Source: Ignavibacteria bacterium
GTDB taxonomy: Bacteria > Bacteroidota > Ignavibacteria > UBA10030
Assembly: GCA_016873805.1 (NCBI GenBank)
Contig: VGVZ01000005.1
Coordinates: 106,689 to 170,688 of the forward strand
DNA: 64,000 nucleotides
Reading direction: 5' to 3'
A model generated the notes under the pieces. That model had not been told where the DNA came from. It saw only the letters and a list, made by a program, of their open reading frames with translations, and did no database searches. How positions within the stretch are numbered: position 1 is the stretch's first letter; each line of letters begins with the position of its first letter. The translations under genes were made by a program, and so were the position numbers. Below, piece by piece: positions 1 to 10,256 of the stretch.

Positions 1-115
1 CATCGAGCGTCTGCGGGATGAATTGAAGTATGAACGTGTCGAAGATCTCGTGAACCAGATGCGCAAAGACCGAGAAGAAAGTCTGCGACTTCGCTCGATG
101 ATGAGCAAGTCTTAA
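1..115 (+). CDS. C-terminal end of a truncated CDS (…[18 protein letters not shown])
   Basis: Open frame from the window start to TAA at 113-115; charged helical C-terminus; family not recognisable. Confidence 0.5.
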   Translation, partial: IERLRDELKYERVEDLVNQMRKDREESLRLRSMMSKS

Positions 116-170
116 CTGGGAACGTAGGGTTGTCCACAATGTGTCATATCATTTTATCGCAGGAGCAATA

Positions 171-440
171 ATGCCAATTACGAAGGAACAGAAATCGGAA
201 TTGATCAAGAAGTACGGTAAGAAGGCGAACGACTCGGGATCCCCCGAGGTGCAAATCGCGCTCTTGACTGCGCACATCAATTCGATGACACCGCATTTTG
301 AGAGCCATAAGAAAGATCATCATGGGAGACTCGGATTGCTCAAACTCGTGGGCAAGCGTCGTCGCTTGCTCGACTATCTCATGCGCAAAGACATTGCCCG
401 GTATCGCAAGATCATCGCCGAGCTGGAAATTCGAAAGTAA
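171..440 (+). CDS. rpsO: 30S ribosomal protein S15
   Basis: [16 protein letters not shown]…[16 protein letters not shown]…[25 protein letters not shown] is the S15 signature; internal ATG at 171 preferred over 141; followed by pnp as in many bacteria. Confidence 0.97.
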   Translation: MPITKEQKSELIKKYGKKANDSGSPEVQIALLTAHINSMTPHFESHKKDHHGRLGLLKLVGKRRRLLDYLMRKDIARYRKIIAELEIRK

Positions 441-496
441 TAGAACCTCTACCCGGACGGCGAATGGCCGTCCCATTCAACAGATTGGAACTAGAA

Positions 497-2671
497 ATGA
501 AAGTATCAACAGAAGTCACGTTGGGCGGCAAGATGTTCACCTACGAGACGGGCCAATTCGCAAAACAGGCTGACGGCTCCGTCATGGTGCGATATGCAGA
601 TACAATGGTGCTGGCCACAGTGGTGAGTATGAGGGAACCTGACGAAGAACGGGATTTCTTCCCGTTGCAGGTGGAATTCAGAGAGAAGACTTCGGCAGCA
701 GGAAAGATCCCTGGCGGCTTCTTCAAACGAGAAGGAAGACCCACCGAAAAGGAAATCCTGTCGTCGCGGCTCATCGATCGGCCCATCCGACCGATGTTTC
801 CCGAAGGATACCGGAACGAGACACAGATTCTTGTCACCGTGTATTCATCAGATATGCAGCACGATGGAGACGTCCTCGGCGCATGCGCGGCATCAGCGGC
901 GCTGATGGTGTCCGACATTCCTTTTGACGGTCCGATTGCCGAGGTCCGCGTGGGACGCATCAACGGACAGTTTCTCATCAATCCGACCCATGAGCAGCTC
1001 AATCAGAGCGACTGCGACATCACGGTGGCAGGCACGATGGATTCGATCGTGATGGTCGAGGGCGGATCGCTGGAACTGACTGAATCAGAAGTGCTCGATG
1101 CGCTCAAATTCGCGCACGAGGAAATTCGAAATCTCTGCAAGGGACAGGTTGAGCTGGCGAAGATCGTCCGAAAGGAAAAGCGGGAGATCATGATCCCTGA
1201 GATTCCCTCAGGACTCGAAGATGAAGTGCGATCGCTGACCGGATCTCGCCTGAAAGAACTGAGCCAGACCGTATTGACGAAGGAGGAACGAAATTCCGCA
1301 ACACGGAAAGTGTACGAAGAAATCCAGACTGCTCTGGCGGAAAAGTATCCGGAGAAGCAAAAGGTTATTGAGAATGCGATCCATGAGATCGAAAAGGACG
1401 CGATGCGATCGATGATCCTTGATCAGGGAAAACGACTGGATGGTCGAAGCCTGACCGATATCCGTTCGATCTTCTGCGAGACCGGCTTGTTGCCGCGGAC
1501 CCACGGATCGTCGCTCTTCACACGCGGTGAAACCCAGAGTCTCACGACGGCAACGCTGGGGACCAAGATGGATGAACAGATTCTGGACGGGCTGATTCCT
1601 GATGCGACCAAGAGGTTTATGCTCCATTACAACTTCCCCCCCTTCAGTGTGGGAGAGGTGGGGAGAGTGGGTTCGCCGGGACGTCGAGAAATCGGTCACG
1701 GTAATCTTGCGGAGCGAGCGCTTGTGGAGATGACCCCGGCGGAAAGTGAATTTCCGTACACGATCCGCATCGTTTCCGATATCCTCGAGTCGAACGGATC
1801 GTCTTCGATGGCGACGGTGTGTGCGGGAAGCTTGGCTCTGTTCGATGCCGGAGTCCCCATGAAGAAAGCGGTGGCAGGCATCGCGATGGGCCTCGTAAAA
1901 GAGGGAGACCGGGTGGCAATCCTGAGCGACATCCTTGGCAACGAAGATCATCTCGGTGACATGGATTTCAAAGTCGCCGGCACCAGAGATGGCATTACGG
2001 CGTTCCAGATGGACATCAAGATCAAAGGGATCTCGTTCGCAGTCATGGAGCAGGCGTTGGCCCAGGCAAAGGAGGGCCGAATGAAGATCCTTGAAATCAT
2101 GGATGCAACTATCCCGGAACCGCGGCAGGTGCTTTCTCCGTATGCTCCGCGTCTGCAGACCATAAGAATTCCCGTCGACATGATCGGACTGCTGATCGGT
2201 CCTGGCGGGAAGAATATCCGGCAACTCGTGAAGGACACGGGGGCCGAGATTAATGTCGAAGATGACGGAACGGTCACCATTGCGGCGGTCGGGGACGAGT
2301 CGGCCCAGAAGGCGATCGCCGCGATCGAGCGCTTGACAGAACTTCCCGAGGTGGGGAAGACCTATCTCGCGACGGTCAAGCGGATCATGGATTTCGGGGC
2401 CTTCGTGGAAATTCTTCCGGGAAAAGAAGGTCTCGTGCACATCTCACAGCTTGACGTCAATCGTGTCGCCAAGGTGGATGACATCGTGAAGTTGGGAGAT
2501 CAAATTGAGGTGAAGCTCATGAAGATCGACGAAGAGGGAAGGTTGAACCTTAGCCGCAAGGCACTTCTGGCCGGTGGTGAGAATGCCGAGGAGGAAATGA
2601 ATCGTCCCCGTGAACGTCGTCCCCGTCGCGACGGACGCGGCGGCAGAGATTCCCGACCACGGCGACACTAG
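497..2671 (+). CDS. pnp: Polyribonucleotide nucleotidyltransferase (PNPase)
   Basis: Two RNase PH-like domains, KH (IGLLIGPGGKNIRQL) and S1 (GKTYLATVKRIMDFGAFVEILPGKEGLVHISQL) domains. ORF is open from 464; ATG 497 is a likely start. Confidence 0.97.
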   Translation: MKVSTEVTLGGKMFTYETGQFAKQADGSVMVRYADTMVLATVVSMREPDEERDFFPLQVEFREKTSAAGKIPGGFFKREGRPTEKEILSSRLIDRPIRPMFPEGYRNETQILVTVYSSDMQHDGDVLGACAASAALMVSDIPFDGPIAEVRVGRINGQFLINPTHEQLNQSDCDITVAGTMDSIVMVEGGSLELTESEVLDALKFAHEEIRNLCKGQVELAKIVRKEKREIMIPEIPSGLEDEVRSLTGSRLKELSQTVLTKEERNSATRKVYEEIQTALAEKYPEKQKVIENAIHEIEKDAMRSMILDQGKRLDGRSLTDIRSIFCETGLLPRTHGSSLFTRGETQSLTTATLGTKMDEQILDGLIPDATKRFMLHYNFPPFSVGEVGRVGSPGRREIGHGNLAERALVEMTPAESEFPYTIRIVSDILESNGSSSMATVCAGSLALFDAGVPMKKAVAGIAMGLVKEGDRVAILSDILGNEDHLGDMDFKVAGTRDGITAFQMDIKIKGISFAVMEQALAQAKEGRMKILEIMDATIPEPRQVLSPYAPRLQTIRIPVDMIGLLIGPGGKNIRQLVKDTGAEINVEDDGTVTIAAVGDESAQKAIAAIERLTELPEVGKTYLATVKRIMDFGAFVEILPGKEGLVHISQLDVNRVAKVDDIVKLGDQIEVKLMKIDEEGRLNLSRKALLAGGENAEEEMNRPRERRPRRDGRGGRDSRPRRH

Positions 2672-2763
2672 TCACGACTCGTTTACGCATGTTGCAATCC
2701 TCACACCGGGTACGACGAAGGTCCCGCTGTGGGGATTTCTTCTTCTGACAGATCGCGAATTCC

Positions 2764-4029
2764 ATGAGCACTGTTCTGACTCCCCGGATTCCCGGCGATA
2801 AATCCATTTCGCATCGTGCATTGATTGTCGGAGCGATATCCGAGGGATTGTCCACTGTTGAAGGGCTTCTTTTCGCGGAAGATCCGAAGAGTACGTTGGG
2901 ATGTCTTCGCGCAATGGGCTGTGAGGCGGAGTGGAAGGGAAGTCTCCTCCACATCCAAGGACACGGCTTGCGGGGATTCCACCAGCCAACGCAGATGCTG
3001 GATGCCGGCAATTCCGGTACCACCATTCGGTTGCTCAGCGGCGTGCTTGCCGGACAACGCTTTCCAACGGTCATATCCGGTGACGAATCTCTCCGTCAAC
3101 GGCCGATGATGCGAATCGTGCGACCGCTTGTTGAGATGGGAGCATCGATCAGTGCCAGCGATGGTCGACCGCCACTCACCATACAACCGTCGCCGGACCT
3201 GCGATCCATCACGTATGAACTTCCTATTCCGAGTGCCCAGGTGAAGTCTGCCGTGTTGTTGGCCGGACTCTACGCGGAGGGAACCACACGGATCATTGAA
3301 ATCATTCGAACGCGCGATCATACGGAGAGGATTCTCGGCCTCTCCACGAAGCTCATCGACGGTACACATGTTACCGCGATTCAGGGAGGGACGATCCGCC
3401 ATGGTCAGCGCTTTGTGATACCCGGTGACATCTCCTCGGCAGTCTTCTTCGTTGCGGCAGCTCTCCTGACTCCAGGAGCGGAAGTGATTCTTCGGAACAT
3501 CGGTATCAATCCCACACGAATGAGGGGTATCGATATCCTCAGGAGTGTCGGTGCGGCGATCGACATTCAGCCGGAAGCGGAACATGCGGGGGAGCCGATC
3601 GGGACAATTGTGGCACAATACTCATCCCTCGCTGGAGAAATCCGTCTGGGCAGGAGCGATGTGATCGGGATGATAGACGAAATTCCCATCGTGGCTGCAC
3701 TCGCTGCGGCGGTCGGTATTTCGTTCGAAGTGAGAGGAGCGGCCGAACTGCGCGTGAAAGAATCGGACAGAATCAGCGCGATGGTCGACAATCTTCGAGC
3801 TCTCGGCGTGGATGTCGAGGAGTACGACGATGGTTTTGCCTTCGGGGCAGGGAAGAGGTTGCAGGGCGGCCTCGTTCGATCGAGAGGGGATCACCGAATT
3901 GCGATGGCCTTCGGGGTGATGGATCTGACAATCAAGAGACTCGAAATTGATGATCCGAATTGCGTCGATATCTCATTTCCAGGATTCTGGAAAGAGCTTG
4001 AACAATTTTCCCGGCTGCATGATCCGTAA
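2764..4029 (+). CDS. aroA: 3-phosphoshikimate 1-carboxyvinyltransferase (EPSP synthase)
   Basis: IPGDKSISHRALIVGAISEG, LDAGNSGTTIRLLSGVL, ELRVKESDRISAM, GDHRIAMAFGV motifs. Confidence 0.96.
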   Translation: MSTVLTPRIPGDKSISHRALIVGAISEGLSTVEGLLFAEDPKSTLGCLRAMGCEAEWKGSLLHIQGHGLRGFHQPTQMLDAGNSGTTIRLLSGVLAGQRFPTVISGDESLRQRPMMRIVRPLVEMGASISASDGRPPLTIQPSPDLRSITYELPIPSAQVKSAVLLAGLYAEGTTRIIEIIRTRDHTERILGLSTKLIDGTHVTAIQGGTIRHGQRFVIPGDISSAVFFVAAALLTPGAEVILRNIGINPTRMRGIDILRSVGAAIDIQPEAEHAGEPIGTIVAQYSSLAGEIRLGRSDVIGMIDEIPIVAALAAAVGISFEVRGAAELRVKESDRISAMVDNLRALGVDVEEYDDGFAFGAGKRLQGGLVRSRGDHRIAMAFGVMDLTIKRLEIDDPNCVDISFPGFWKELEQFSRLHDP

Positions 4030-4054
4030 GAACGACGGAATTCGTGGTGCGAAG

Positions 4055-5704
4055 CTAGAGGTGCATTTTGACCACCTGATGCCGATGCTTGTCGACGATC
4101 AGTTCATCTTTGAGCCAACGCAGAAAATCGAGCCCATATTTGTTAAGGAAGTGAACGATGCTTAGCTCACGTTCCTGAAGATTGGAGAAAGGAAAGAGAT
4201 GGAGATGAGCTTTGTCAATTTGTCGTAACGTGGCCTCGCCTGCTCGTTTCTGGGCCGCGATGGCCTTGTGCTTGAGATTCTCGATCTGATAGCTGATTTT
4301 GTTTTTTGCTGTCGCGACTCCCCCCGCGAGTGTGGGGTCGATCTGCGAAAGTCCCTGTTGGAGAATCTCCAGCGATTCATTCAATCCTGCAATAGTCCCG
4401 CCAAACAACTCCTCAAGCCTTACATCGGACAATCGACCGGCGACAGTCTCGCCGAGCATTTCCCGATCGCCAAAGAAGTCCTTTACCTCCAGGGAGTATT
4501 TCTCGAGTACTCGTTGAACCCGCTCTTCGATGATCGTGACACTTGCGCGAGGGAAGAGAATGGGCATTTGAATGCCAAATTCCGCATAGACTGTCTGTAG
4601 CTGCGCGAAGTAGGAGATTTCTGCTGGTCCCGCGACGTAGCACGCGGTGGGGAGTAATGCATCCTGGCAAATAGGGCGCAACGCGACGTTTGGACTGAAG
4701 AGTTCTGGATTATTTTCAAGCATCTCCGTCAGGGCCTCCTTTGAGTGTCGCTGGCGTGTGCCCTTCAATGAGTACCCCAGGGGATGGGGTTCGATGAGAT
4801 GTCGGCCTCCCTTGTGGAAGAGGAAGAGGTTGATCGGCTTCGGCTTAATCTGAGCGAGATAGTGTTTTTCCAGTTCTACACTCGCGCCGATCATCAGCGT
4901 GCAAGTCTTTGGCGCGTGCTCGATCTCCCGTCGAAAAAGAGGTTTGAGAAGTTGCTTGATCGCGGGATCGTTCGGATCGAGGAAGATGAGACCGGAATCT
5001 TCGAGAAGATCATTCATCAGGTGGACAAATGATCGATTGAACGTCATGCCTTTCTGATAGGCCGTTCGCAGAAGGGACATAACTTGCGGCGTGAATTCCG
5101 TTTCCAGCAACGAGGCGTGGAGTTGATTGATGAGGGAGTCGATCGTCTCATCGAATTCGATTCGGCCAACGGCTCCGTAGTTCGCATCGTCCTTAGCGGT
5201 TTCCGGATTGTACGATGCCTTCAAGAGATTGTTGTCTTTGTCAATGACGTTGATGGAGCGAACCTCTTCAAAGTCATGATCCTCCCCCTCCAGCCAAAAT
5301 ACTGGAACAAAACTGTAGTCGGGGTACCGTGCAGAGAGTTGTTCCGTAAGCTTGATGGTCGTGAGGGCCTTGTATATCGTATAGAGCGGTCCGGTGAAGA
5401 TTCCAACCTGCTGGCCGGTGACAACGGCCACCGTGTTGTCGTTCAGGAGGGCATCGATGTTGGCAAGTGTCCGCACGCCGCAGTGGAATGCACGGTTCTG
5501 CAAGGAGAGGATGTTGACGAGCGTTGAACGGTCGAGTGTTCGCTGCGAGGCAGTAGTGATGCTGCGCTCCCATGCGCGGGGATCCCGAAAATCCGATTCG
5601 TAGTATTCGTGTACGCGTTCATAGTTCGTTACGTAATCCACGAAGAGTTTCGAGAATGCCGTGGAGGCTGATTGGATCTCGCGGTAATCAAGCCACTGAT
5701 TCAT
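4055..5704 (-). CDS. bshC: Bacillithiol biosynthesis cysteine-adding enzyme BshC
   Basis: NDNTVAVVTGQQVGIFTGPLYTIYKALTTIKL and FVPVFWLEGEDHDFEEV are BshC hallmarks. Confidence 0.93.
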   Translation of the reverse strand: MNQWLDYREIQSASTAFSKLFVDYVTNYERVHEYYESDFRDPRAWERSITTASQRTLDRSTLVNILSLQNRAFHCGVRTLANIDALLNDNTVAVVTGQQVGIFTGPLYTIYKALTTIKLTEQLSARYPDYSFVPVFWLEGEDHDFEEVRSINVIDKDNNLLKASYNPETAKDDANYGAVGRIEFDETIDSLINQLHASLLETEFTPQVMSLLRTAYQKGMTFNRSFVHLMNDLLEDSGLIFLDPNDPAIKQLLKPLFRREIEHAPKTCTLMIGASVELEKHYLAQIKPKPINLFLFHKGGRHLIEPHPLGYSLKGTRQRHSKEALTEMLENNPELFSPNVALRPICQDALLPTACYVAGPAEISYFAQLQTVYAEFGIQMPILFPRASVTIIEERVQRVLEKYSLEVKDFFGDREMLGETVAGRLSDVRLEELFGGTIAGLNESLEILQQGLSQIDPTLAGGVATAKNKISYQIENLKHKAIAAQKRAGEATLRQIDKAHLHLFPFSNLQERELSIVHFLNKYGLDFLRWLKDELIVDKHRHQVVKMHL

Positions 5705-5853
5705 GGGTTGGTCCAGGCGTTCGATTTGGGATAGGCCAATATACCACTTTCACGAATTGACTGCAACCAAATGGACGGAGCCGATTCCAGCTTCCGTCGG
5801 TACCGGCAGATGACGAAAAGGGAACTGAGGCGAGAAGGATGTGACACACCGCA

Positions 5854-6723
5854 CTACAGTCGAACCAGAACGTGTTTGAGCAAGATTGCAAACTGATGCT
5901 TCACGCGATTGGCAGTCTCAGTGACTTCATCGTGTGTGAGCTTGCTGGGAGAAATTCCTGATGCGAGGTTGGAGATCAGAGAAAGCCCCAGAAGGTCCAT
6001 CCCAAGTGTGGCGGCTGCCGAAATCTCCGGGACAGTAGACATTCCAACGGCATCCGCACCGATGCGATGGAGCATCTCGATTTCGGCTACAGTTTCATAC
6101 GATGGTCCCTTCAGCCAGCAATAGACCCCTTCGCGCATCGGAAGTCCAATCGCGGATGCCGCATTCCGGACCAGAGCGACGAGTCGAGGCGAGAAGACCG
6201 GAGCCACCCGTTGTCGCGAAGAGCCGCCAGGAAGCTGAGGTGCATTGGGGAGGATGGCGTCCGACGTGTGGAATTGTCGATCTCCAAGAAACGTAAGACT
6301 CAGAACATCCCGAATGAGCATGAGATCGCCCGGGGAATAGGTGCGATTGATGCCGCCTGCCGCATTGGTGACAATGAGGTCCCGTGCACCAAGGGCGTGG
6401 GCGACATGGACAGGAAGAACTGTCGGTGTCAAATCTCCGGTTTCATAGAAATGCACTCTCCCCTTGAACACGACCAGCGTCGGCGAGCTCCTGCCGCTAT
6501 GTCGTAAGCTTCCGATGACGATCTTCCCCGCGTGTCCGACGACGGTGGAGTGCGGATAGTTCGGTATCGATGACGTCGGTATCGATACTGCATTGTCAAG
6601 AAGGTCGGCGAAATCACCGAGTCCTGAGCCCAGGATGAGCGCAACGGCTGGACGTTTCTTCGTCCGTTTTTGGATATGCCGAACTGTCTCTGAGACCCGG
6701 AGTCGTAAGAAGTCGTAGCTCAT
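5854..6723 (-). CDS. Purine-nucleoside phosphorylase (trimeric PNP type)
   Basis: ALILGSGLGDFADLL, VVFKGRVHFYETGD, VTNAAGGIN, GPSYETVAEIEMLHRIGADAVGMSTVPE motifs. Confidence 0.95.
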   Translation of the reverse strand: MSYDFLRLRVSETVRHIQKRTKKRPAVALILGSGLGDFADLLDNAVSIPTSSIPNYPHSTVVGHAGKIVIGSLRHSGRSSPTLVVFKGRVHFYETGDLTPTVLPVHVAHALGARDLIVTNAAGGINRTYSPGDLMLIRDVLSLTFLGDRQFHTSDAILPNAPQLPGGSSRQRVAPVFSPRLVALVRNAASAIGLPMREGVYCWLKGPSYETVAEIEMLHRIGADAVGMSTVPEISAAATLGMDLLGLSLISNLASGISPSKLTHDEVTETANRVKHQFAILLKHVLVRL

Positions 6724-8082
6724 TTATCCACCGATGAGTATTCCCGCAATGGTGGCAGTGAGGAGAGTTGCCAACGATCCGCCAAGTACTGCACGGAGAC
6801 CCAGGGACGCGAGATCCTTGCGTCGATGGGGTGCCATCGGGCTGATGCCCCCGATCTGAATGGCAATCGATGAGAAGTTCGCGAATCCGCACAGGGCAAA
6901 CGTAGCCATCGCAATCGCCTTCTCGGAAAAGAGCTTTCCGTCGGCAACGAGCTTCGACATGTCGAGGTAACTGACGAACTCGTTGAGAACGATCTTGGTG
7001 CCAAAAAGGCTTCCGAATTGAAATGCCTCAGCGGAGGGCACGCCGATTGCCAATCCGATGAATTGAAAGATGAAGCCAAGAATCAGCTGGAGATTCAAGG
7101 GCTGGCCATAGCTCGCCTGAAGATATGAATTGATCCCTAACCAACCACCGAGCGCTGCAAGTAAGTAGTTAAACAGTGCAATTAAGGCAATAAATGCCAA
7201 CAACATAGCACCGACGTTTAGAGCCAATTGAAGGCCGTCAGAAGCTCCTGCCGCAGCCGCCTCGATAACGTTCTTAGACGTCTTTTCGACCTTCACCTTT
7301 ACAGACCCCTTCGTTTGCGGTTCACCAACTTCCGGGAAGATGATCTTTGATATGAGAAGAGCGGCGGGAGCAGCCATGATGGATGCTCCGAGGAGCTGGG
7401 CGGCAAATCTGACTTGAGCGGCCTCCACCGTCAGATTGTGAGTCTGGGCGAACGAGTAGCCGAGCATCTGGACATAGGCAGCCATTACACCGCCAGCGAT
7501 GGTCGCCATTCCACCCGTCATCACTGTCAGAAGTTCGGAGTTGGTCATCGTTCCGACAAAGGGGCGGATCATCAACGGGGCTTCGGTCTGACCTACAAAG
7601 ATGTTGGCAGTGTTGGAGAGAGACTCCGCGCCGCTGGTTCCCATCAGTCGAGCCATCACCCAGGCCATTCCCTGAACAACCTTCTGCATGACGCCGAGAT
7701 AATACAGAACGGACATGAGACAGGAAAAGAAGATGATTGTGGGGAGGACCTGGAAGGCGAAGAAGAACCCGAGTGATTCCGGCGTTCCCGGTCCGTTCGC
7801 CAGATTACCGAAGACAAACCGCGCCCCCTCCGTTGTGAACCCCAGAATCACCACAAAACCCTCAGCGATTGATTCAAAGAAGAGTTTTGGCCACCCAAGC
7901 GGGGCGAAGACCTCTCCCAGAACACGCCCCTTGATGACAAGCACACCAAAAACGATTTGAATACCGAGGCCGGTCGCGACAAGTCTCCAATTCACTCGCC
8001 GCTTGTTGTTCGAAAAGATGAAGGCGATCCCAAGCACAACAGCTATTCCAAGGAGGCCATGGAGAATGGAGGGAATGCTCAT
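6724..8082 (-). CDS. Concentrative nucleoside transporter (NupC/CNT family)
   Basis: VLPTIIFFSCLMSVLYYLGVMQ, NIFVGQTEAPLMIRPF, GLQLALNVGAMLLAFIALIALFN; ALCGFANFSSIAIQIGGI near the C-terminus. Confidence 0.95.
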   Translation of the reverse strand: MSIPSILHGLLGIAVVLGIAFIFSNNKRRVNWRLVATGLGIQIVFGVLVIKGRVLGEVFAPLGWPKLFFESIAEGFVVILGFTTEGARFVFGNLANGPGTPESLGFFFAFQVLPTIIFFSCLMSVLYYLGVMQKVVQGMAWVMARLMGTSGAESLSNTANIFVGQTEAPLMIRPFVGTMTNSELLTVMTGGMATIAGGVMAAYVQMLGYSFAQTHNLTVEAAQVRFAAQLLGASIMAAPAALLISKIIFPEVGEPQTKGSVKVKVEKTSKNVIEAAAAGASDGLQLALNVGAMLLAFIALIALFNYLLAALGGWLGINSYLQASYGQPLNLQLILGFIFQFIGLAIGVPSAEAFQFGSLFGTKIVLNEFVSYLDMSKLVADGKLFSEKAIAMATFALCGFANFSSIAIQIGGISPMAPHRRKDLASLGLRAVLGGSLATLLTATIAGILIGG

Positions 8083-8217
8083 GATTGTACTCCGGTGCTC
8101 AAAGGGTGGGAAATATGTTCACTGCCGTTGCGCGAGTAGTCTGCTTGCATGTGCTGTTGAGCTCCGTCGGGACGGTGAGTGGGATCGATTCGCCCCGACC
8201 GGCCGGTGAGACTCCCG

Positions 8218-8802
8218 CTATTCGTTAGGCGGTTCAAAGCAGTGGCGGCAACGCGCTTCGTAAATGTCTTTCGCGCCGATGACGACAAGGTCATGTTGCT
8301 GAGTCTTTCGCTGAGTTCGATCAGCCGGATTGCCACAGACCATGCAGATGGCGAGGGTCTTCGTGATATACTCAGCAACAGCCAAGAGAGAAGGTATGGG
8401 GGAAAAAGGTCTCCCGCGGTAATCCTGATCGAGTCCCGCCACGATTACCCGCTTTCCCTGGTTGGCGAGTTCTTCGCAGACGGAGACGAGGCTCTCGTCG
8501 AAGAACTGTGCCTCATCGATGCCGATGACTTGCGCGTTTTTCGTGAGAGGCGGAATTTCGGTCGCATGTTGCACGGCGTGGGATACCAGTGATTGATCGC
8601 TGTGCGAAACGATATGGTCGCTGCTGAATCTGGTATCGATTCGGGGCTTGAAGACAGCTACGTTCTGACGAGCGATCTGAGCGCGTCTCATGCGCCTGAT
8701 AAGTTCTTCAGTCTTTCCGCTGAACATGCACCCGCAGATGACTTCAATCCAGCCGGTATCGCGCGGGACGAGATGTTGCGACCATGTATCCATGAACTTC
8801 AA
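8218..8802 (-). CDS. tdk: Thymidine kinase
   Basis: GWIEVICGCMFSGKTEELIRRMRR P-loop; IGIDEAQFFDESLV; Zn-binding C-terminal cysteines. Confidence 0.96.
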   Translation of the reverse strand: MKFMDTWSQHLVPRDTGWIEVICGCMFSGKTEELIRRMRRAQIARQNVAVFKPRIDTRFSSDHIVSHSDQSLVSHAVQHATEIPPLTKNAQVIGIDEAQFFDESLVSVCEELANQGKRVIVAGLDQDYRGRPFSPIPSLLAVAEYITKTLAICMVCGNPADRTQRKTQQHDLVVIGAKDIYEARCRHCFEPPNE

Positions 8803-8805
8803 CCT

Positions 8806-9327
8806 CTATGATCGGTGTGGATTTTTCAGATTCTTTGGGGTGAAGGCAAGTGGAAGAAGCTCTTTCAGCTTCACAATTTCCATCTCACCCTTCGCATTGG
8901 CCATGATAAAATCGATGTTGCCGGCCAGGTCCATCAGAACTTGACGGCAGGCTCCGCAGGGGGGGGTGAATCCCGATTCGTCGGAAATCACAGCAATGGC
9001 TCGAAAATTCCGCTCTCCTTCGGAAATCGCCTTGAAAACGGCTGTACGCTCCGCACAGATCGTAAGACCGTAGCTGCTGTTTTCGATATTGCAGCCGGTG
9101 TAGATCCGTCCATCCGTCGCGAGTAAGGCTGCGCCGACGTGGAAATTCGAAAACGGCGCGTGTGCCAGCCGGCGCACTGATTGGGCAACCGAGACAAGTT
9201 GCTTGTACTGGGTCAGTTTGGAAGATGGTCTTCGTGGGGCCACAGGAGTGTCATTCCGCGTGCTGGTGATAGTGAATTCCAAGGCCGGAAAATATAGCCA
9301 AGATTGGATTGAGAAGCAATTTGACAT
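8806..9327 (-). CDS. cdd: Cytidine deaminase
   Basis: HAPFSNFHVGAALLATDGRIYTGCNIENSSYGLTICAERTAVFKA and PPCGACRQVL zinc-binding motifs; exact start uncertain. Confidence 0.94.
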   Translation of the reverse strand: MSNCFSIQSWLYFPALEFTITSTRNDTPVAPRRPSSKLTQYKQLVSVAQSVRRLAHAPFSNFHVGAALLATDGRIYTGCNIENSSYGLTICAERTAVFKAISEGERNFRAIAVISDESGFTPPCGACRQVLMDLAGNIDFIMANAKGEMEIVKLKELLPLAFTPKNLKNPHRS

Positions 9328-9488
9328 CTGATTTGAGGAATCAACATGTGGATCCTGAATCAGACTTCAGTTGATGGGAATGGTGAAGAAAGATAAGATC
9401 GATCTGCCGAGTTGACGGTGTTCGACGCATGAGTTCCTGACGTATTGTAAGTCAGGGCAAGAAACGCTATATTTTTCCCGTATTTGCC

Positions 9489-10256
9489 ATGACGAAGAAG
9501 AAAAGAACATTGAAGCTCAATTTGCGACGTGCCGCGATCGTGGGCGTCATTGGGATCGCCGGGTTACTCCTTCTCGACTGGGTGGTCATGCCGATCTACG
9601 TGCAGCAGGGGAAAACCACGAGGGTTCCGCATGTCGTTGGGCTAACTGAAGAAGAAGCAATGCGTCTCCTGGCTGATCACGGCCTGCAGGGACATCGTGG
9701 GGATGTACGGGTGGACAAGTACTATCCTGTCGGATCAGTCGCATTTCAGAACCCGCCTGCAGATGCAGAGGTGAAGTTCGGTCGGGGAGTCTACTTGACG
9801 ATTAGCAGTGGGGAGAATCAAGTCATCATGCCGGCGCTGAGGGGGCGATCGCTGCGCGATGCGTCGCTGGTGGTGGAGCGACTTGGGTTCCGTCTGGGTG
9901 AAGTGCGTTACGCGGTTTCCACCGAATTCCCCGAAAACACGATCATTGAGCAGTCGGTGCCGGAATCTACCCGAGTGAAGCCGGGGAGTTCGATTTCCTT
10001 CATCGTCAGCCAGGGTCCCAGCACCGACCGGATTCCTGTGCCGTTTGTGGTCAAGCGACCATTGGCAGAGGCACAACGAATGATCTTGAACGCCGGGCTC
10101 AATGTCGGCCAGATCACGTATCAAGCGAGCCTGGAGCTTCTTCCCAACACGGTCATCGACCAATATCCGCGGTTCGGCAGCTTTGTGGCTTCAGGCGACT
10201 CCATTGCTCTCTTCGTTGCGCAAAAAACAGACACTTCGGCGGTCCGTGAGTACTAA
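9489..10256 (+). CDS. PASTA-domain membrane-anchored protein
   Basis: N-terminal TM segment then three PASTA-like repeats (VPHVVGLTEEEAMRLLADHG…; MPALRGRSLRDASLVVERLG…; VPFVVKRPLAEAQRMILNAG…). Confidence 0.85.
   Translation: MTKKKRTLKLNLRRAAIVGVIGIAGLLLLDWVVMPIYVQQGKTTRVPHVVGLTEEEAMRLLADHGLQGHRGDVRVDKYYPVGSVAFQNPPADAEVKFGRGVYLTISSGENQVIMPALRGRSLRDASLVVERLGFRLGEVRYAVSTEFPENTIIEQSVPESTRVKPGSSISFIVSQGPSTDRIPVPFVVKRPLAEAQRMILNAGLNVGQITYQASLELLPNTVIDQYPRFGSFVASGDSIALFVAQKTDTSAVREY

Noticed and set aside
1208-2440. 410-aa minus-strand ORF inside pnp
   Set aside because: Antisense shadow of the PNPase reading frame, with no recognisable domain.
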